This document shows positions 7,984-16,781 of a stretch of DNA of 28,986 nt, one piece after another; the stretch's first letter is position 1, and each line of letters opens with the position of its first letter. The stretch spans positions 1 to 28,986 of the forward strand of contig CAYRXH010000029.1 of NCBI GenBank assembly GCA_964428185.1. Direction: 5' to 3'. The notes under the pieces are model-generated. The model worked only from the letters and a program-made list of their open reading frames with translations. It was not told the origin of the DNA and did no database searches. Made by a program: the position numbers and the translations under genes. The DNA comes from CAYMAZ01 sp964428185 (GTDB lineage: Bacteria > Bacteroidota > Bacteroidia > Bacteroidales > DTU049).

Positions 7984-8632
7984 CAGATGGAAAGTATTTC
8001 TTGTAGATGATCATCAGATCGTCAGAGACGGCATCAGGTCGCTTATTGAAGATGCCAATGACATTTTCATTATCGGCGAAGCTGGAGATGGGGATGAGAT
8101 GATGAACATGCTTGAACCGGCACAACCTGACATTATTCTCCTTGACATTAATCTACCGGGTAAAAACGGAATCGAACTCATTCCTGATATTAAAGAAAAA
8201 TATCCTTATATCAAAATTCTCATACTCAGTATGTATAATGGGGATGATTACATTTTCAACTCAGTAAGGGCAGGTGCAAACGGTTATCTCCCCAAGAATT
8301 CATCAAAGGACGAATTGCTTGATGCCATCAGACTTATTTGTGAAGGGAATGATTATTTCGGGGAACAGGTGCATAAAATCATAGTCAACAGCTATATCTC
8401 AATGGCCAAAGATGAGAAATCACCTGACAAGAAACAACAATTATCCTTACGGGAACTGGAAATCCTGAAGTTATTTGCCGAAGGGAATTCCAATAAAAGT
8501 ATTGCCGACAAATTGTTTATCAGTGTGCGCACAGTTGAATCTCACAAAAACCATATCATGCAAAAATTTGGGTTTAAAAGCACTGTTGAAATGGTTAAAT
8601 ACGCCATAAAAAATAAGATCGTCGAAATATAA
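7976..8632 (+). CDS. NarL/FixJ-family response regulator
   Basis: DNA-binding partner of the upstream kinase, 218 residues. The receiver domain has the acidic pair D11/D12, the phospho-acceptor D57 in LLDINLPG and the conserved K107. A LuxR-type helix-turn-helix occupies about 155-212, with the recognition segment ISVRTVESHKNHIMQKF. Overlap with the kinase gene argues for a dedicated pair. The operon also carries dtd 13 nt downstream, but nothing indicates that dtd is the regulated target. Operator sequences cannot be assigned. Confidence 0.94.
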   Translation: MNNRWKVFLVDDHQIVRDGIRSLIEDANDIFIIGEAGDGDEMMNMLEPAQPDIILLDINLPGKNGIELIPDIKEKYPYIKILILSMYNGDDYIFNSVRAGANGYLPKNSSKDELLDAIRLICEGNDYFGEQVHKIIVNSYISMAKDEKSPDKKQQLSLRELEILKLFAEGNSNKSIADKLFISVRTVESHKNHIMQKFGFKSTVEMVKYAIKNKIVEI

Positions 8633-8645
8633 AGGATTTTTCAGA

Positions 8646-9098
8646 ATGCGTGCAGTCATCCAGAGAGTGTGCAATGCTACAATATCAACTGACACCGGAC
8701 ATAGAGCAGCCATCGGCAGGGGAATTGTCATTCTTCTTGGAATAGAGGAGCACGACACATCAGAAGATGTGCAATGGCTCAGTGGCAAAATCTTCAGAAT
8801 GAGAATTTTCCCTGACAACACAGGAATGATGAATCTCTCAGTCGGAGATATTCAGGGAGATATTATGGTTGTGAGTCAGTTCACTCTCCATGCATCAACA
8901 AAAAAGGGGAACCGGCCGTCATATGTAAAAGCAGCCGGACCAATGGAAGCGATACCGCTGTATAATCAGTTTATTGAAACCATGAATCTCCTTTCAGGCA
9001 ATTCTGTTGCCACTGGTGAGTTTGGTGCTATGATGGAAATTTCCCTGGTCAATTCAGGTCCTGTCACCATTATTATTGATAGTAAAAACAGGGAATAA
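8646..9098 (+). CDS. dtd: D-aminoacyl-tRNA deacylase
   Basis: Proofreading enzyme that hydrolyses D-aminoacyl-tRNA, and also Gly-tRNA(Ala), to keep D-residues out of translation. The 150-residue length is typical. Both signature motifs are present: SQFTL (77-81) and the Gly-cisPro motif NSGPVT (136-141), which together build the chiral-selective pocket between the two subunits of the dimer. The start ATG at 8646 gives the family N-terminus MRAVIQRV. It follows the response regulator by 13 nt and is probably in the same transcript. Confidence 0.96.
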   Translation: MRAVIQRVCNATISTDTGHRAAIGRGIVILLGIEEHDTSEDVQWLSGKIFRMRIFPDNTGMMNLSVGDIQGDIMVVSQFTLHASTKKGNRPSYVKAAGPMEAIPLYNQFIETMNLLSGNSVATGEFGAMMEISLVNSGPVTIIIDSKNRE

Positions 9099-9122
9099 AC
9101 TATCTTTTCCCATGCAGCAGCT

Positions 9123-10055
9123 ATGAATCCTGAACACATCTATTTTAACAGCTATTCTCAATTTCTGAAATCTCATTTTGGGAATAGAATTCAGAAACTT
9201 TCAATGAACAGCGGGGGTACCTGTCCAAACAGAGATGGCAGTAAGGGGACAGGAGGTTGTATTTATTGTTTGAATGAAGCATTTACTCCTTCCTACTGTC
9301 AGTCAGATAAACCCATCAGGCTTCAGCTTTCAGAAGGAATAGATTTTCATAAAAAAAGATACAAAAGAGCTGATAATTATCTTGCATATTTTCAATCATT
9401 TACAAATACATATACCTCAGCATCTCACCTCAGAACCATGATGGATGAAGCAATGTCTGTCCCCTGTATTGCCGGAATAGTATTAGGAACTCGACCCGAC
9501 TGCATAGACAGTAAAATCATTTCCCTTCTTGAAGAATACAATGGAAAAACTTTTCTAAAAATTGAACTTGGTATTGAATCAGTTTATGACGAAACCCTGA
9601 AATTTATTAACAGGGGGCATACTTTTCATGAAATCAGGGAAACCATCAGTCAATTACGTTCAGCGGGTATCAGAACCGGAGGGCACTTCATTCTCGGTCT
9701 CCCGGGTGAGTCCAGAGATATGATACTTCATACCGCAGAAATCATAGGTGAACTTGGTTTATTTTCTTTGAAACTTCATCAGATGCAGATTCTGATGAAT
9801 ACAAAACTTGCAGAACTGTATCATCAACAATCTGACATTATTGACCTTTTTGAGCTGTCGGAATATATTGACTTTGTGGTCAGCTTTACTGAGCGTTTGC
9901 ATCCCGAAATATATATTGAAAGATTTGCTGCCGAAGTTCCGCCCAGGTTTCTTGTGGCACCCGACTGGGGAATGATACGTTACGATCAGATTCTTCAGAA
10001 AATTATCGGGCGTTTTAGGGATAGACACACCTTCCAGGGGAGATTACATAAATAA
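9123..10055 (+). CDS. TIGR01212-family radical SAM protein (YhcC/YtqA-like)
   Basis: Radical SAM enzyme of 310 residues in the YhcC/YtqA family. The iron-sulfur cluster ligands are C34, C46 and C49 in a CX11CX2C arrangement inside CPNRDGSKGTGGCIYC, a spacing closer to Elp3 than to the classic CX3CX2C. SAM-binding parts of the barrel are visible in LKIELGIESV and GGHFILGLPGE. The physiological substrate of the family is, to my knowledge, not firmly established. It lies 24 nt after dtd without a promoter-like sequence and converges on the minus-strand MoxR gene with only 17 nt between stops, leaving no space for a strong terminator. Confidence 0.92.
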   Translation: MNPEHIYFNSYSQFLKSHFGNRIQKLSMNSGGTCPNRDGSKGTGGCIYCLNEAFTPSYCQSDKPIRLQLSEGIDFHKKRYKRADNYLAYFQSFTNTYTSASHLRTMMDEAMSVPCIAGIVLGTRPDCIDSKIISLLEEYNGKTFLKIELGIESVYDETLKFINRGHTFHEIRETISQLRSAGIRTGGHFILGLPGESRDMILHTAEIIGELGLFSLKLHQMQILMNTKLAELYHQQSDIIDLFELSEYIDFVVSFTERLHPEIYIERFAAEVPPRFLVAPDWGMIRYDQILQKIIGRFRDRHTFQGRLHK

Positions 10056-10072
10056 AAGCCAGAATGTGTTCA

Positions 10073-11053
10073 TTATTTTTCCATATCCCGAATAATTTGA
10101 AGCACAATATCATTTGAAGAAAGGTTTTCAGCTTCAGCTTTATAGTTTCTTACAATTCTGTGTCTTAAAACAGCAGGGGCAATTTCCTGAACATCTTCAA
10201 TATCGGGAGAATATTTCCCTTTGAGCGCAGCATGACATTTTGCACCGAGAATAAGATACTGAGAAGCTCTGGGGCCTGTTCCCCATGCAAGATATTCCTT
10301 TGCAAAAGGATGAGAATTTTCAAGAACCGGTCGTGTAAATGTGGCCAGTTTTACTGCATAACGGTAAACATTATCAGGTACTGGAATTTTGCGAATCAGT
10401 TCCTGATATTGAAGAATATCTTCACGACCCACAACAACCTCAGGAAGATATGAATGTTCAGTAGTGGTGAGCTTCACAATATTCACTTCTTCCTCGAAAT
10501 CAGGATAGTCAAGCCAAAGGCTAAACATAAAACGGTCAAGCTGAGCTTCAGGCAAGGGATAGGTTCCCTCTTGCTCTATCGGGTTCTGTGTTGCAAGAAC
10601 GAAAAAAGGTTCTTCAAGCTTCATTGTATTTCCGGAAACTGAAACTTCTTTTTCTTGCATGGCTTCGAGGAGTGCAGACTGGGTTTTGGGTGGTGTCCGG
10701 TTGATTTCATCTGCAAGGATAATATTTGAAAAAACCGGTCCTTGAATAAATTTCATTTTTCTGCTCTCATCAAGAATTTCTGTTCCGGTGATATCGGAGG
10801 GCATCAGGTCTGGAGTAAACTGAATTCTGCTGAACTTCAGCCCCATGGACCTGGCAATGGTGGTAATAATAAGTGTTTTGGCAAGACCGGGAACACCAAT
10901 CAGCAAACAATGTCCTTTTGAAAAAATACTTATCAGAATTTTTTCGATGATATCATCCTGTCCTACAATTACTTTGGCAATTTCTTGCCTGATTATTCTG
11001 TATTTTGATGATAAATTCTCAAAGGTCAGAAGATCATTTTTATTTTCGCTCAT
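10073..11053 (-). CDS. MoxR-family AAA+ ATPase
   Basis: Chaperone-type AAA+ ATPase of 326 residues. Walker A is GVPGLAKT (53-60) and Walker B is in ILADEINRTPPKTQSALLEA (112-131), both diagnostic for MoxR/RavA-type proteins. The start at 11053 (MSENKNDLLT) is preferred: the longer frame up to 11149 would overlap the SurA-like gene by 86 nt. The chosen start leaves a 10-nt gap. MoxR genes usually head clusters with DUF58 and von Willebrand A-domain partners. Here it is the last gene of an envelope-protein-folding operon, with none of those partners in the window. Confidence 0.93.
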   Translation of the reverse strand: MSENKNDLLTFENLSSKYRIIRQEIAKVIVGQDDIIEKILISIFSKGHCLLIGVPGLAKTLIITTIARSMGLKFSRIQFTPDLMPSDITGTEILDESRKMKFIQGPVFSNIILADEINRTPPKTQSALLEAMQEKEVSVSGNTMKLEEPFFVLATQNPIEQEGTYPLPEAQLDRFMFSLWLDYPDFEEEVNIVKLTTTEHSYLPEVVVGREDILQYQELIRKIPVPDNVYRYAVKLATFTRPVLENSHPFAKEYLAWGTGPRASQYLILGAKCHAALKGKYSPDIEDVQEIAPAVLRHRIVRNYKAEAENLSSNDIVLQIIRDMEK

Positions 11054-11063
11054 AACAACAATT

Positions 11064-12407
11064 TTACCAGTCAAATTTAAAAGTGCAGTTTTTATACTGT
11101 TCAGAAATTTTAATAAATGTATAACTCTTCTTCTCAAAAATCCAGTCATTCAGAGCCTCCTGCTTTTTTTTCTCAAGGGCAAGTTCCTGAATCAGCGGGT
11201 AGTCATCCTGTAAATTGGCAGTATGAGGTGGTGTCTTTTTCATCACATAAAGAATTCTGTATCCACTGTTGTTCTCCTCATCTTTATAGGTAATCACATT
11301 AGAAATATGCCCTGGTTCAAGTTTTTCAATTGTAAACAACACTGATGCATCAAGATGAGAAGCAGGGAATTTGTTATCCATTGTATAGGAATTTACCATC
11401 AATCCTCCATTTGAAGAAGACTTATCAGTAGAATATTTTTTCACAGCTTCATCAAAGGAAATCTCACCTCTTTCAATCATCACATAAATACTGTCAATTT
11501 TGTTCTTTGCATTCATCATTTCCTGTACTCCCGGTTTTACCATGAGAAGTATATGTCTGACATTGACCAGTTCTCCCCTTCGTTCAATCAGCTGAAGAAT
11601 ATGAAATCCAGCCTTGGTCTCAATGATTGGTGAAATCTCTCCGGGTGTCTGAAGTCTGAATGCCGCAGCCTCAAATTCAGGAAACATCTCTCCTCTGCCA
11701 AAAAATCCCAACTCGCCGCGCTTCTTTGCTGAACCCGGATCCTCTGAATACATAACAGCTAGGGTACCAAAATCATCACCCTTGATCACCCTGTCACGCA
11801 GACCGATCATTTTCACCCTGACAATTTCTTTCACCTCATCCGACACCACCGGCATAATCACCAGATGTGCAAGCTGAAACTCAAGCTCAATTGTAGGAAT
11901 TTCTTCGGCTGCCAAACCATTATAGTACTTTTTTACTTCGGAAGGTGTGACCTTGATTTCCCCTGTGATCTCCTGCTGCATTTTCTGAACAAGCAACTGA
12001 TCTTTGATAATCTCACGAAACTCATCCTTGATTTCCAGAATAGATTTGTTATAATATTTTTCAAGTGCTTCGCGGGAACCGATCTGTGATATAAAAAACC
12101 GGAGTCTTCGTTCAAGTTCTGTTTCAACTTCATTGTCAGAAACTGTCAGACTATCATACTGAGCCTGAGAAAGCAACAAATTTTGAAGCATGAGTTCTTC
12201 CAGTATTTCACACCTCAGCTTGGAACCGCCTGTTTCACTCTGCATAACAGATTGAGCATATTGTGATTCAATATCAGAAAACAAGACCACATTTTTTCCC
12301 ACTATTGCAACAACACCGTCTATGTGGGTTCCCTCAGGCTGAGTAAAGGCATTATGCCCTGCAAAAAACACAAGTGAAAACAGAATAAAATAAGTTTTAA
12401 TGTTCAT
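11064..12407 (-). CDS. surA: SurA-like periplasmic peptidyl-prolyl isomerase/chaperone
   Basis: Exported folding factor of 447 residues. A Sec signal peptide (1-22) precedes a SurA_N-type helical domain starting at GVVAIVGKNVVLFSDIE (31-47). Two parvulin (PpiC) domains follow at about 175-277 and 283-392, each with the family hallmarks (HLVIMP...GFHILQL and HILLMV...GYRILYV), and then a C-terminal helix. This is the layout of E. coli SurA, which carries outer-membrane proteins across the periplasm. It is the third isomerase-related gene in a row, 21 nt after the lipoprotein gene. Confidence 0.92.
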   Translation of the reverse strand: MNIKTYFILFSLVFFAGHNAFTQPEGTHIDGVVAIVGKNVVLFSDIESQYAQSVMQSETGGSKLRCEILEELMLQNLLLSQAQYDSLTVSDNEVETELERRLRFFISQIGSREALEKYYNKSILEIKDEFREIIKDQLLVQKMQQEITGEIKVTPSEVKKYYNGLAAEEIPTIELEFQLAHLVIMPVVSDEVKEIVRVKMIGLRDRVIKGDDFGTLAVMYSEDPGSAKKRGELGFFGRGEMFPEFEAAAFRLQTPGEISPIIETKAGFHILQLIERRGELVNVRHILLMVKPGVQEMMNAKNKIDSIYVMIERGEISFDEAVKKYSTDKSSSNGGLMVNSYTMDNKFPASHLDASVLFTIEKLEPGHISNVITYKDEENNSGYRILYVMKKTPPHTANLQDDYPLIQELALEKKKQEALNDWIFEKKSYTFIKISEQYKNCTFKFDW

Positions 12408-12428
12408 CTCATAAATAATTACAGTGAT

Positions 12429-13268
12429 TTAAAAAATCTCAATACCTGAAGAACCGGCCGATGTCCTAAGTTTTTCCATATGAAGTTGCAGAATATCATT
12501 TTTCCTCTTTTGAAGAATAATTTCTCTTATAGTTTTTTCCTCCAGTGCCAGCGGAGATACTGATCCCTTTAGTTTAATATCCAGAACCTTCAACAGATAG
12601 ACATACTCATCATCTACAATTCTGATAAATGTGTTTCCTGTTTCCATCTCTTTTCTCTGCTGGGCATTCAGCGGAATTTCCTTTAATATATCTTCAACAA
12701 ACAGCCATGACTTGATATCGAGAAAATAATTAACGGCATACTTCCTGCAAAATTGTTCAGTTGCCATTGCATCAAATGGTTCCTCCACAATCAGCTTCTG
12801 TGCATCATCAACAAAAGGCAGGTTGGCATTGAGCTTGATATAAAGCACCCTCACAATATCTGCCTGCAAAATAAATTCATGCCTGTTGGCATTGTAATAT
12901 TCATTCAGCTCCTGCATGGAAACCACTGTATCCAATTGACTGTTCAGAATCTGCTTTTCCCATTCAAAAATCATCAATGAATTTCTGTATTCTCTGATCT
13001 TTCTTGTAAAATCCTTTTGTCTGGCAGTGAGATGTTTTGACGCATCATCCAGAATCAGTTGCTGGTTAATCCAGGTACTGATGTATGTCTTCAGCAATGC
13101 AATGCTGTCATCAGGATTCATCCCGGGAGGAATCATCCCTGCAACCTCATCTTCATACAGGTAGGTATTGTTCACACGCGCCAGTGGGTTTCTTCCGCGT
13201 TCAGGTTCCCTGATGCATGATAAAAACAATAAACACAGCAACATGAACAAACCGCAGGAATACTTCAT
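12429..13268 (-). CDS. SurA_N-like lipoprotein with degenerate parvulin region
   Basis: A 279-residue lipoprotein between two peptidyl-prolyl isomerase genes. The start at 13268 (MKYSCGLFML) gives a proper signal peptide with lipobox FLSC (Cys at 18) and a 4-nt gap to the upstream gene. The longer frame from 13313 adds 15 unlikely residues before the signal. A SurA_N-like helical segment (about 28-125) begins with ARVNNTYLYEDEV. After it, where a parvulin fold would be expected, the sequence is short and lacks the usual HIL and GYHI motifs, so I see no intact isomerase domain. It may act as a membrane-anchored holdase that partners its neighbours; this is inferred. Confidence 0.82.
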   Translation of the reverse strand: MKYSCGLFMLLCLLFLSCIREPERGRNPLARVNNTYLYEDEVAGMIPPGMNPDDSIALLKTYISTWINQQLILDDASKHLTARQKDFTRKIREYRNSLMIFEWEKQILNSQLDTVVSMQELNEYYNANRHEFILQADIVRVLYIKLNANLPFVDDAQKLIVEEPFDAMATEQFCRKYAVNYFLDIKSWLFVEDILKEIPLNAQQRKEMETGNTFIRIVDDEYVYLLKVLDIKLKGSVSPLALEEKTIREIILQKRKNDILQLHMEKLRTSAGSSGIEIF

Positions 13269-13272
13269 AAGT

Positions 13273-15249
13273 TTATTGATTATAAAGGGATTGCAGCACA
13301 TCCTGATTGACATGCCAGCTGTATTTTGCTCTTAACTCTTTTATCCATTCCTTTTCCAGAAAATTCTGATATTCGTTGGTTACAACACCCTTCACTTCCC
13401 GAAGAGCCTTTGGTTCAGGATCAATAATCCGGTCTGTCTTTATGATGACAAACTTTTCGTCTTTTTTAAACTGCTTTAAAACTCCGGTTGATGAAACAGA
13501 TGAGAAATAGGGATGATCTGCCTTGATGAAAATACCATACTCATCGGCAACATTGGTTTCTTCGGGAGAATTAAACTTCTCCATCACCAGAGCAATGTCA
13601 GTTCCTTTCTTGACAGCCTTTGACATTTCCTTGTAAAACCTCTTGGCTGTTTCCTCATCATCACAGAAATACACGGTGCCTTCAACCCGCTCTGGCCACA
13701 TATAATTAGTTTTAATAGTTTCATAAAAATTCTTCAAACCGGCAGTATCTCTCAATGCCTTGCTCCAGACCATCTTGTCAGTCAGATCGAAAAGCAATAT
13801 GCCATCATGGTACTCTTTCATCAGCATGGCAAACTGGGGATATTTCTTCTCCAAATTGTCATTTTCATAGGCAATCACCATCTCTTCAACAAAGCTCTTA
13901 TATATACTTTGCAGATATGTTTCCTTGTTGTCATCACTTTCTATTTTGACATGTGTTTGTAGATATGTTGCAAAATCACGCTTAGTATGAGTGCGATCAC
14001 CAACTTTAAACAAGGGATCATTGAGTGATGAAACCATATCTGCACGCCAGGTTCCTGCATACAGACTATCATTTACCGCAGCAATGAATTTTTTCAGGGC
14101 ATCAGGATACTCTGTAAACCCGTTTTCCTGTTTGAGAGTTTCAACAAAAGCACTGGTAGCAGATTTGTATCTCACGTCTCTCATAATGCGTGTTTTTAGG
14201 TCATTTTTAATTTCATCAAACCCTCCTATGGGTTTTCTGTCTATCAGTTTCACAATATGATATCCGTATGGTGTAAGAATTGGTTTTGTCACATCGCCTG
14301 ACTTCATTTCATACAATGGTGCTATAAACTCAGGTATCATTCTGAAAACACCAAACCAGGGCAATACACCACCTCTCATTCCGCTTCCCTTATCATCAGA
14401 AAATTCCTTTGCAAGGTCCTCGTATGATTCACCTGCTTCAATCCTCTTGTAAATATCATTTGCTTTCTGCAAAGCAGCTTCTTTCTCTTCTTCAGTTGCA
14501 CCAGTGGCTACAGATATCAGAATGTGTGCCGTCTGAACACGTCCAAGAGAAGGCTTTTTGTCAGTCAGTTTTATGATATGATATCCAAATTCAGATCTCA
14601 CTGGTAGTGATATTTCGTCAATCTTCATGGAGTATGCCACATTTTCAAAATCATATACCATATCCATGGCTGAAAAATATCCAAGATCTCCATAATTTCC
14701 CTGCATTGGTTGTGTACCCTGTGATCCCCGGGCTGATTCATCATCTGAAACTTCCCAGGCAACCTTGTCAAAAGATTCCCCTCCAATAACTCTATTTCTG
14801 ATGTTCATTGCCTTTTTATAAGCTTTGAGTGTATCAGCAGGAGAAGCAAAAGTTGATACCTTAACAAGAATGTGACTTGCTCTCAGATCCCACTGCATCC
14901 GTTCCCATGCTTCACGGACAAGCTTGTCCAAAATTTCGGTTTTTGTAAGATAAGGTTGGGCAAGGGTTTTTCTGTATCCTGCCAGTTCAGTTCTGAATGA
15001 TTCAAGTGTATCTAGCTGAAGTGCCATTGCTTCTGCCACCTTCAGTCTGAAATTAATATACAACTCCAGATACTCATCAATTTCTTCCCTGCTCGCCGAC
15101 TTGGTTGTACTGTTTTTCATAAATACAGCCATAAATTCTTCTGCCGTAATTTCCTGCCCGTTAACAACCAGCAGGGGCTTGTTCTGTTGTGAAAATGATA
15201 CACCAAAAAACAAACAGATTGCAAAAATGAATAATCCTGTTCTTTTCAT
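13273..15249 (-). CDS. Exported two-domain parvulin peptidyl-prolyl isomerase
   Basis: Exported 658-residue protein with a signal peptide at 1-20. A helical N-terminal region (about 25-115) is followed by two parvulin domains: 121-231 (RASHILVKV to GYHIIKL) and 236-339 (TAHILISVA to GYHIVKL). The remaining 320 residues, about half the protein, resemble another diverged isomerase/chaperone module with no motif I can name. A role in folding periplasmic or outer-membrane proteins is inferred from the domains and from the SurA-like gene two positions downstream. It follows guaB by 31 nt. Confidence 0.9.
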   Translation of the reverse strand: MKRTGLFIFAICLFFGVSFSQQNKPLLVVNGQEITAEEFMAVFMKNSTTKSASREEIDEYLELYINFRLKVAEAMALQLDTLESFRTELAGYRKTLAQPYLTKTEILDKLVREAWERMQWDLRASHILVKVSTFASPADTLKAYKKAMNIRNRVIGGESFDKVAWEVSDDESARGSQGTQPMQGNYGDLGYFSAMDMVYDFENVAYSMKIDEISLPVRSEFGYHIIKLTDKKPSLGRVQTAHILISVATGATEEEKEAALQKANDIYKRIEAGESYEDLAKEFSDDKGSGMRGGVLPWFGVFRMIPEFIAPLYEMKSGDVTKPILTPYGYHIVKLIDRKPIGGFDEIKNDLKTRIMRDVRYKSATSAFVETLKQENGFTEYPDALKKFIAAVNDSLYAGTWRADMVSSLNDPLFKVGDRTHTKRDFATYLQTHVKIESDDNKETYLQSIYKSFVEEMVIAYENDNLEKKYPQFAMLMKEYHDGILLFDLTDKMVWSKALRDTAGLKNFYETIKTNYMWPERVEGTVYFCDDEETAKRFYKEMSKAVKKGTDIALVMEKFNSPEETNVADEYGIFIKADHPYFSSVSSTGVLKQFKKDEKFVIIKTDRIIDPEPKALREVKGVVTNEYQNFLEKEWIKELRAKYSWHVNQDVLQSLYNQ

Positions 15250-15280
15250 ACGTCTTCTTTTTTTTAAATTTCAGTTTTTT

Positions 15281-16756
15281 TTATCTTGAATAATTAGGAG
15301 CCTCTCGGACTATGGTCACATCATGAGGATGACTTTCAACAATGCCTGCATGAGTGATCTTTATGAAATGGGCCTGCTGCATTTTACTGATTGTTTCGGC
15401 ACCGCAGTAACCCATTCCTGCTTTCAGTCCGCCCACAAGCTGATGCATGACCTCTGAAAGAGTACCCTTGTATGGGACTCTGCCAACAATTCCTTCGGGT
15501 ACAAGTTTTCTGATATCATCTTCCATATCCTGAAAATATCTGTCCTTTGAACCCTGTTGCATGGCCTCAATACTTCCCATGCCACGATACATCTTGTATT
15601 TTCTTCCCTCATAAATAATTGTTTCACCTGGAGCTTCATCAACACCGGCAAACATGGACCCTGCCATGACTGTGGATGCACCGGCAGCGATGGCCTTGGC
15701 AACATCACCTGTATAACGGAGTCCTCCATCAGCAATGACAGGAACGTCAAAACTCTTCTCGATGAGTGCTGATGAAACATGCATGATTGCTGAAAGCTGA
15801 GGAACACCTACACCTGCCACAACACGGGTTGTGCAAATCGAACCCGGGCCAATGCCTACTTTGATACCATCAGCACCTGCTTCGGCAAGAGCAACAGCAG
15901 CTTCTGCAGTCGCTATGTTCCCAACCACAATATCTATTGAAGGAAATTCCTTCTTAAAAAGTTTCAGCGTTTCAATAACACCCTTTGAATGCCCGTGTGC
16001 AGTATCAATTACCAGTGCATCAACACCCGCTTCAACAAGGACTTTAGCTCTTTCCAATGCTTCGGAACCAACACCTGTTGCTGCAGCAACCCGCAAACGC
16101 CCCATCTTGTCCTTGCATGCATTGGGTCTGGCTTTGATTTTTATGATATCTTTATAGGTTATCAACCCAATCAGTCTGTATTCCTTATCTACCACTGGAA
16201 GTTTTTCAATCTTGTACTCCTGAAGGATATCAGCTGCCTTCTCAAAATCAGTGAACTCAGTTGTTGTAATCAGATTTTCAGATGTCATTGCCTCAGAAAC
16301 CTTCTTGTTGATATCTCGCTCAAATCTCAGGTCCCGATTGGTCAAAATTCCCACAAGCCTTCCGTTGTCATCAACCACCGGAATGCCTCCTATCTTGTAC
16401 TCCTTCATCATCTCAAGGGCCTGACCAACGGTGCCGTCTTTCTTGATAGTGACAGGATCAATGATCATCCCGTTTTCGGCACGCTTCACCTTTCTGACCT
16501 CATTGGCCTGCATCTGTGCAGACATATTCTTATGCAACACTCCGATACCTCCTTCCTGAGCCATAGCTATAGCCATTGTTGAGTCTGTCACTGTATCCAT
16601 GGCAGCAGAAACAACGGGAATATTCAGAGGAACATTTTTTGAAAATCTCGTACTCACGCTCACCAGTCGCGGAAGTACTTCACTGTATGCAGGAATCAGC
16701 AATACATCGTCATATGTGAGGCCGGTACCGATAATCTTGTTTTCAGGATTTTCCAT
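15281..16756 (-). CDS. guaB: Inosine-5'-monophosphate dehydrogenase
   Basis: Catalyses NAD-dependent oxidation of IMP to XMP, the committed step of guanine nucleotide synthesis. The 491-residue protein has the barrel with catalytic C308 in the loop GIGPGSICTTR (301-311), a tandem CBS (Bateman) insert at about 95-210, and the flap YRGMGSIEAM. The start at 16756 (MENPENKIIG) is chosen over the in-frame codon at 16831. A TAATTTTG -7 box at 16774-16781 lies within that extension, and the extension is unlike IMPDH. It is the first gene of the minus-strand cluster with the envelope isomerases. Confidence 0.96.
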   Translation of the reverse strand: MENPENKIIGTGLTYDDVLLIPAYSEVLPRLVSVSTRFSKNVPLNIPVVSAAMDTVTDSTMAIAMAQEGGIGVLHKNMSAQMQANEVRKVKRAENGMIIDPVTIKKDGTVGQALEMMKEYKIGGIPVVDDNGRLVGILTNRDLRFERDINKKVSEAMTSENLITTTEFTDFEKAADILQEYKIEKLPVVDKEYRLIGLITYKDIIKIKARPNACKDKMGRLRVAAATGVGSEALERAKVLVEAGVDALVIDTAHGHSKGVIETLKLFKKEFPSIDIVVGNIATAEAAVALAEAGADGIKVGIGPGSICTTRVVAGVGVPQLSAIMHVSSALIEKSFDVPVIADGGLRYTGDVAKAIAAGASTVMAGSMFAGVDEAPGETIIYEGRKYKMYRGMGSIEAMQQGSKDRYFQDMEDDIRKLVPEGIVGRVPYKGTLSEVMHQLVGGLKAGMGYCGAETISKMQQAHFIKITHAGIVESHPHDVTIVREAPNYSR

Positions 16757-16773
16757 AGGTGTGAATTTCCCCG

Positions 16774-16781
16774 CAAAATTA
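16774..16781 (-). promoter_or_regulatory. -7 promoter element of the guaB operon
   Basis: On the minus strand this reads TAATTTTG, an exact TAnnTTTG match, 17 nt before the guaB ATG at 16756. It fixes the guaB start and probably drives guaB, the three isomerase-like genes and the MoxR ATPase. Confidence 0.6.

Noticed and set aside
11054..11149. Longer start for the MoxR ATPase
   Set aside because: It overlaps the end of the SurA-like coding sequence; the ATG at 11053 gives a 10-nt gap and a normal MoxR start.
13269..13313. Longer start for the isomerase lipoprotein
   Set aside because: It overlaps the upstream gene and puts 15 residues ahead of a complete lipoprotein signal peptide.
15989..16582. 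197-codon frame antisense to guaB
   Set aside because: It is a shadow of the guaB coding sequence on the opposite strand; the guaB frame is fully explained by IMPDH motifs.
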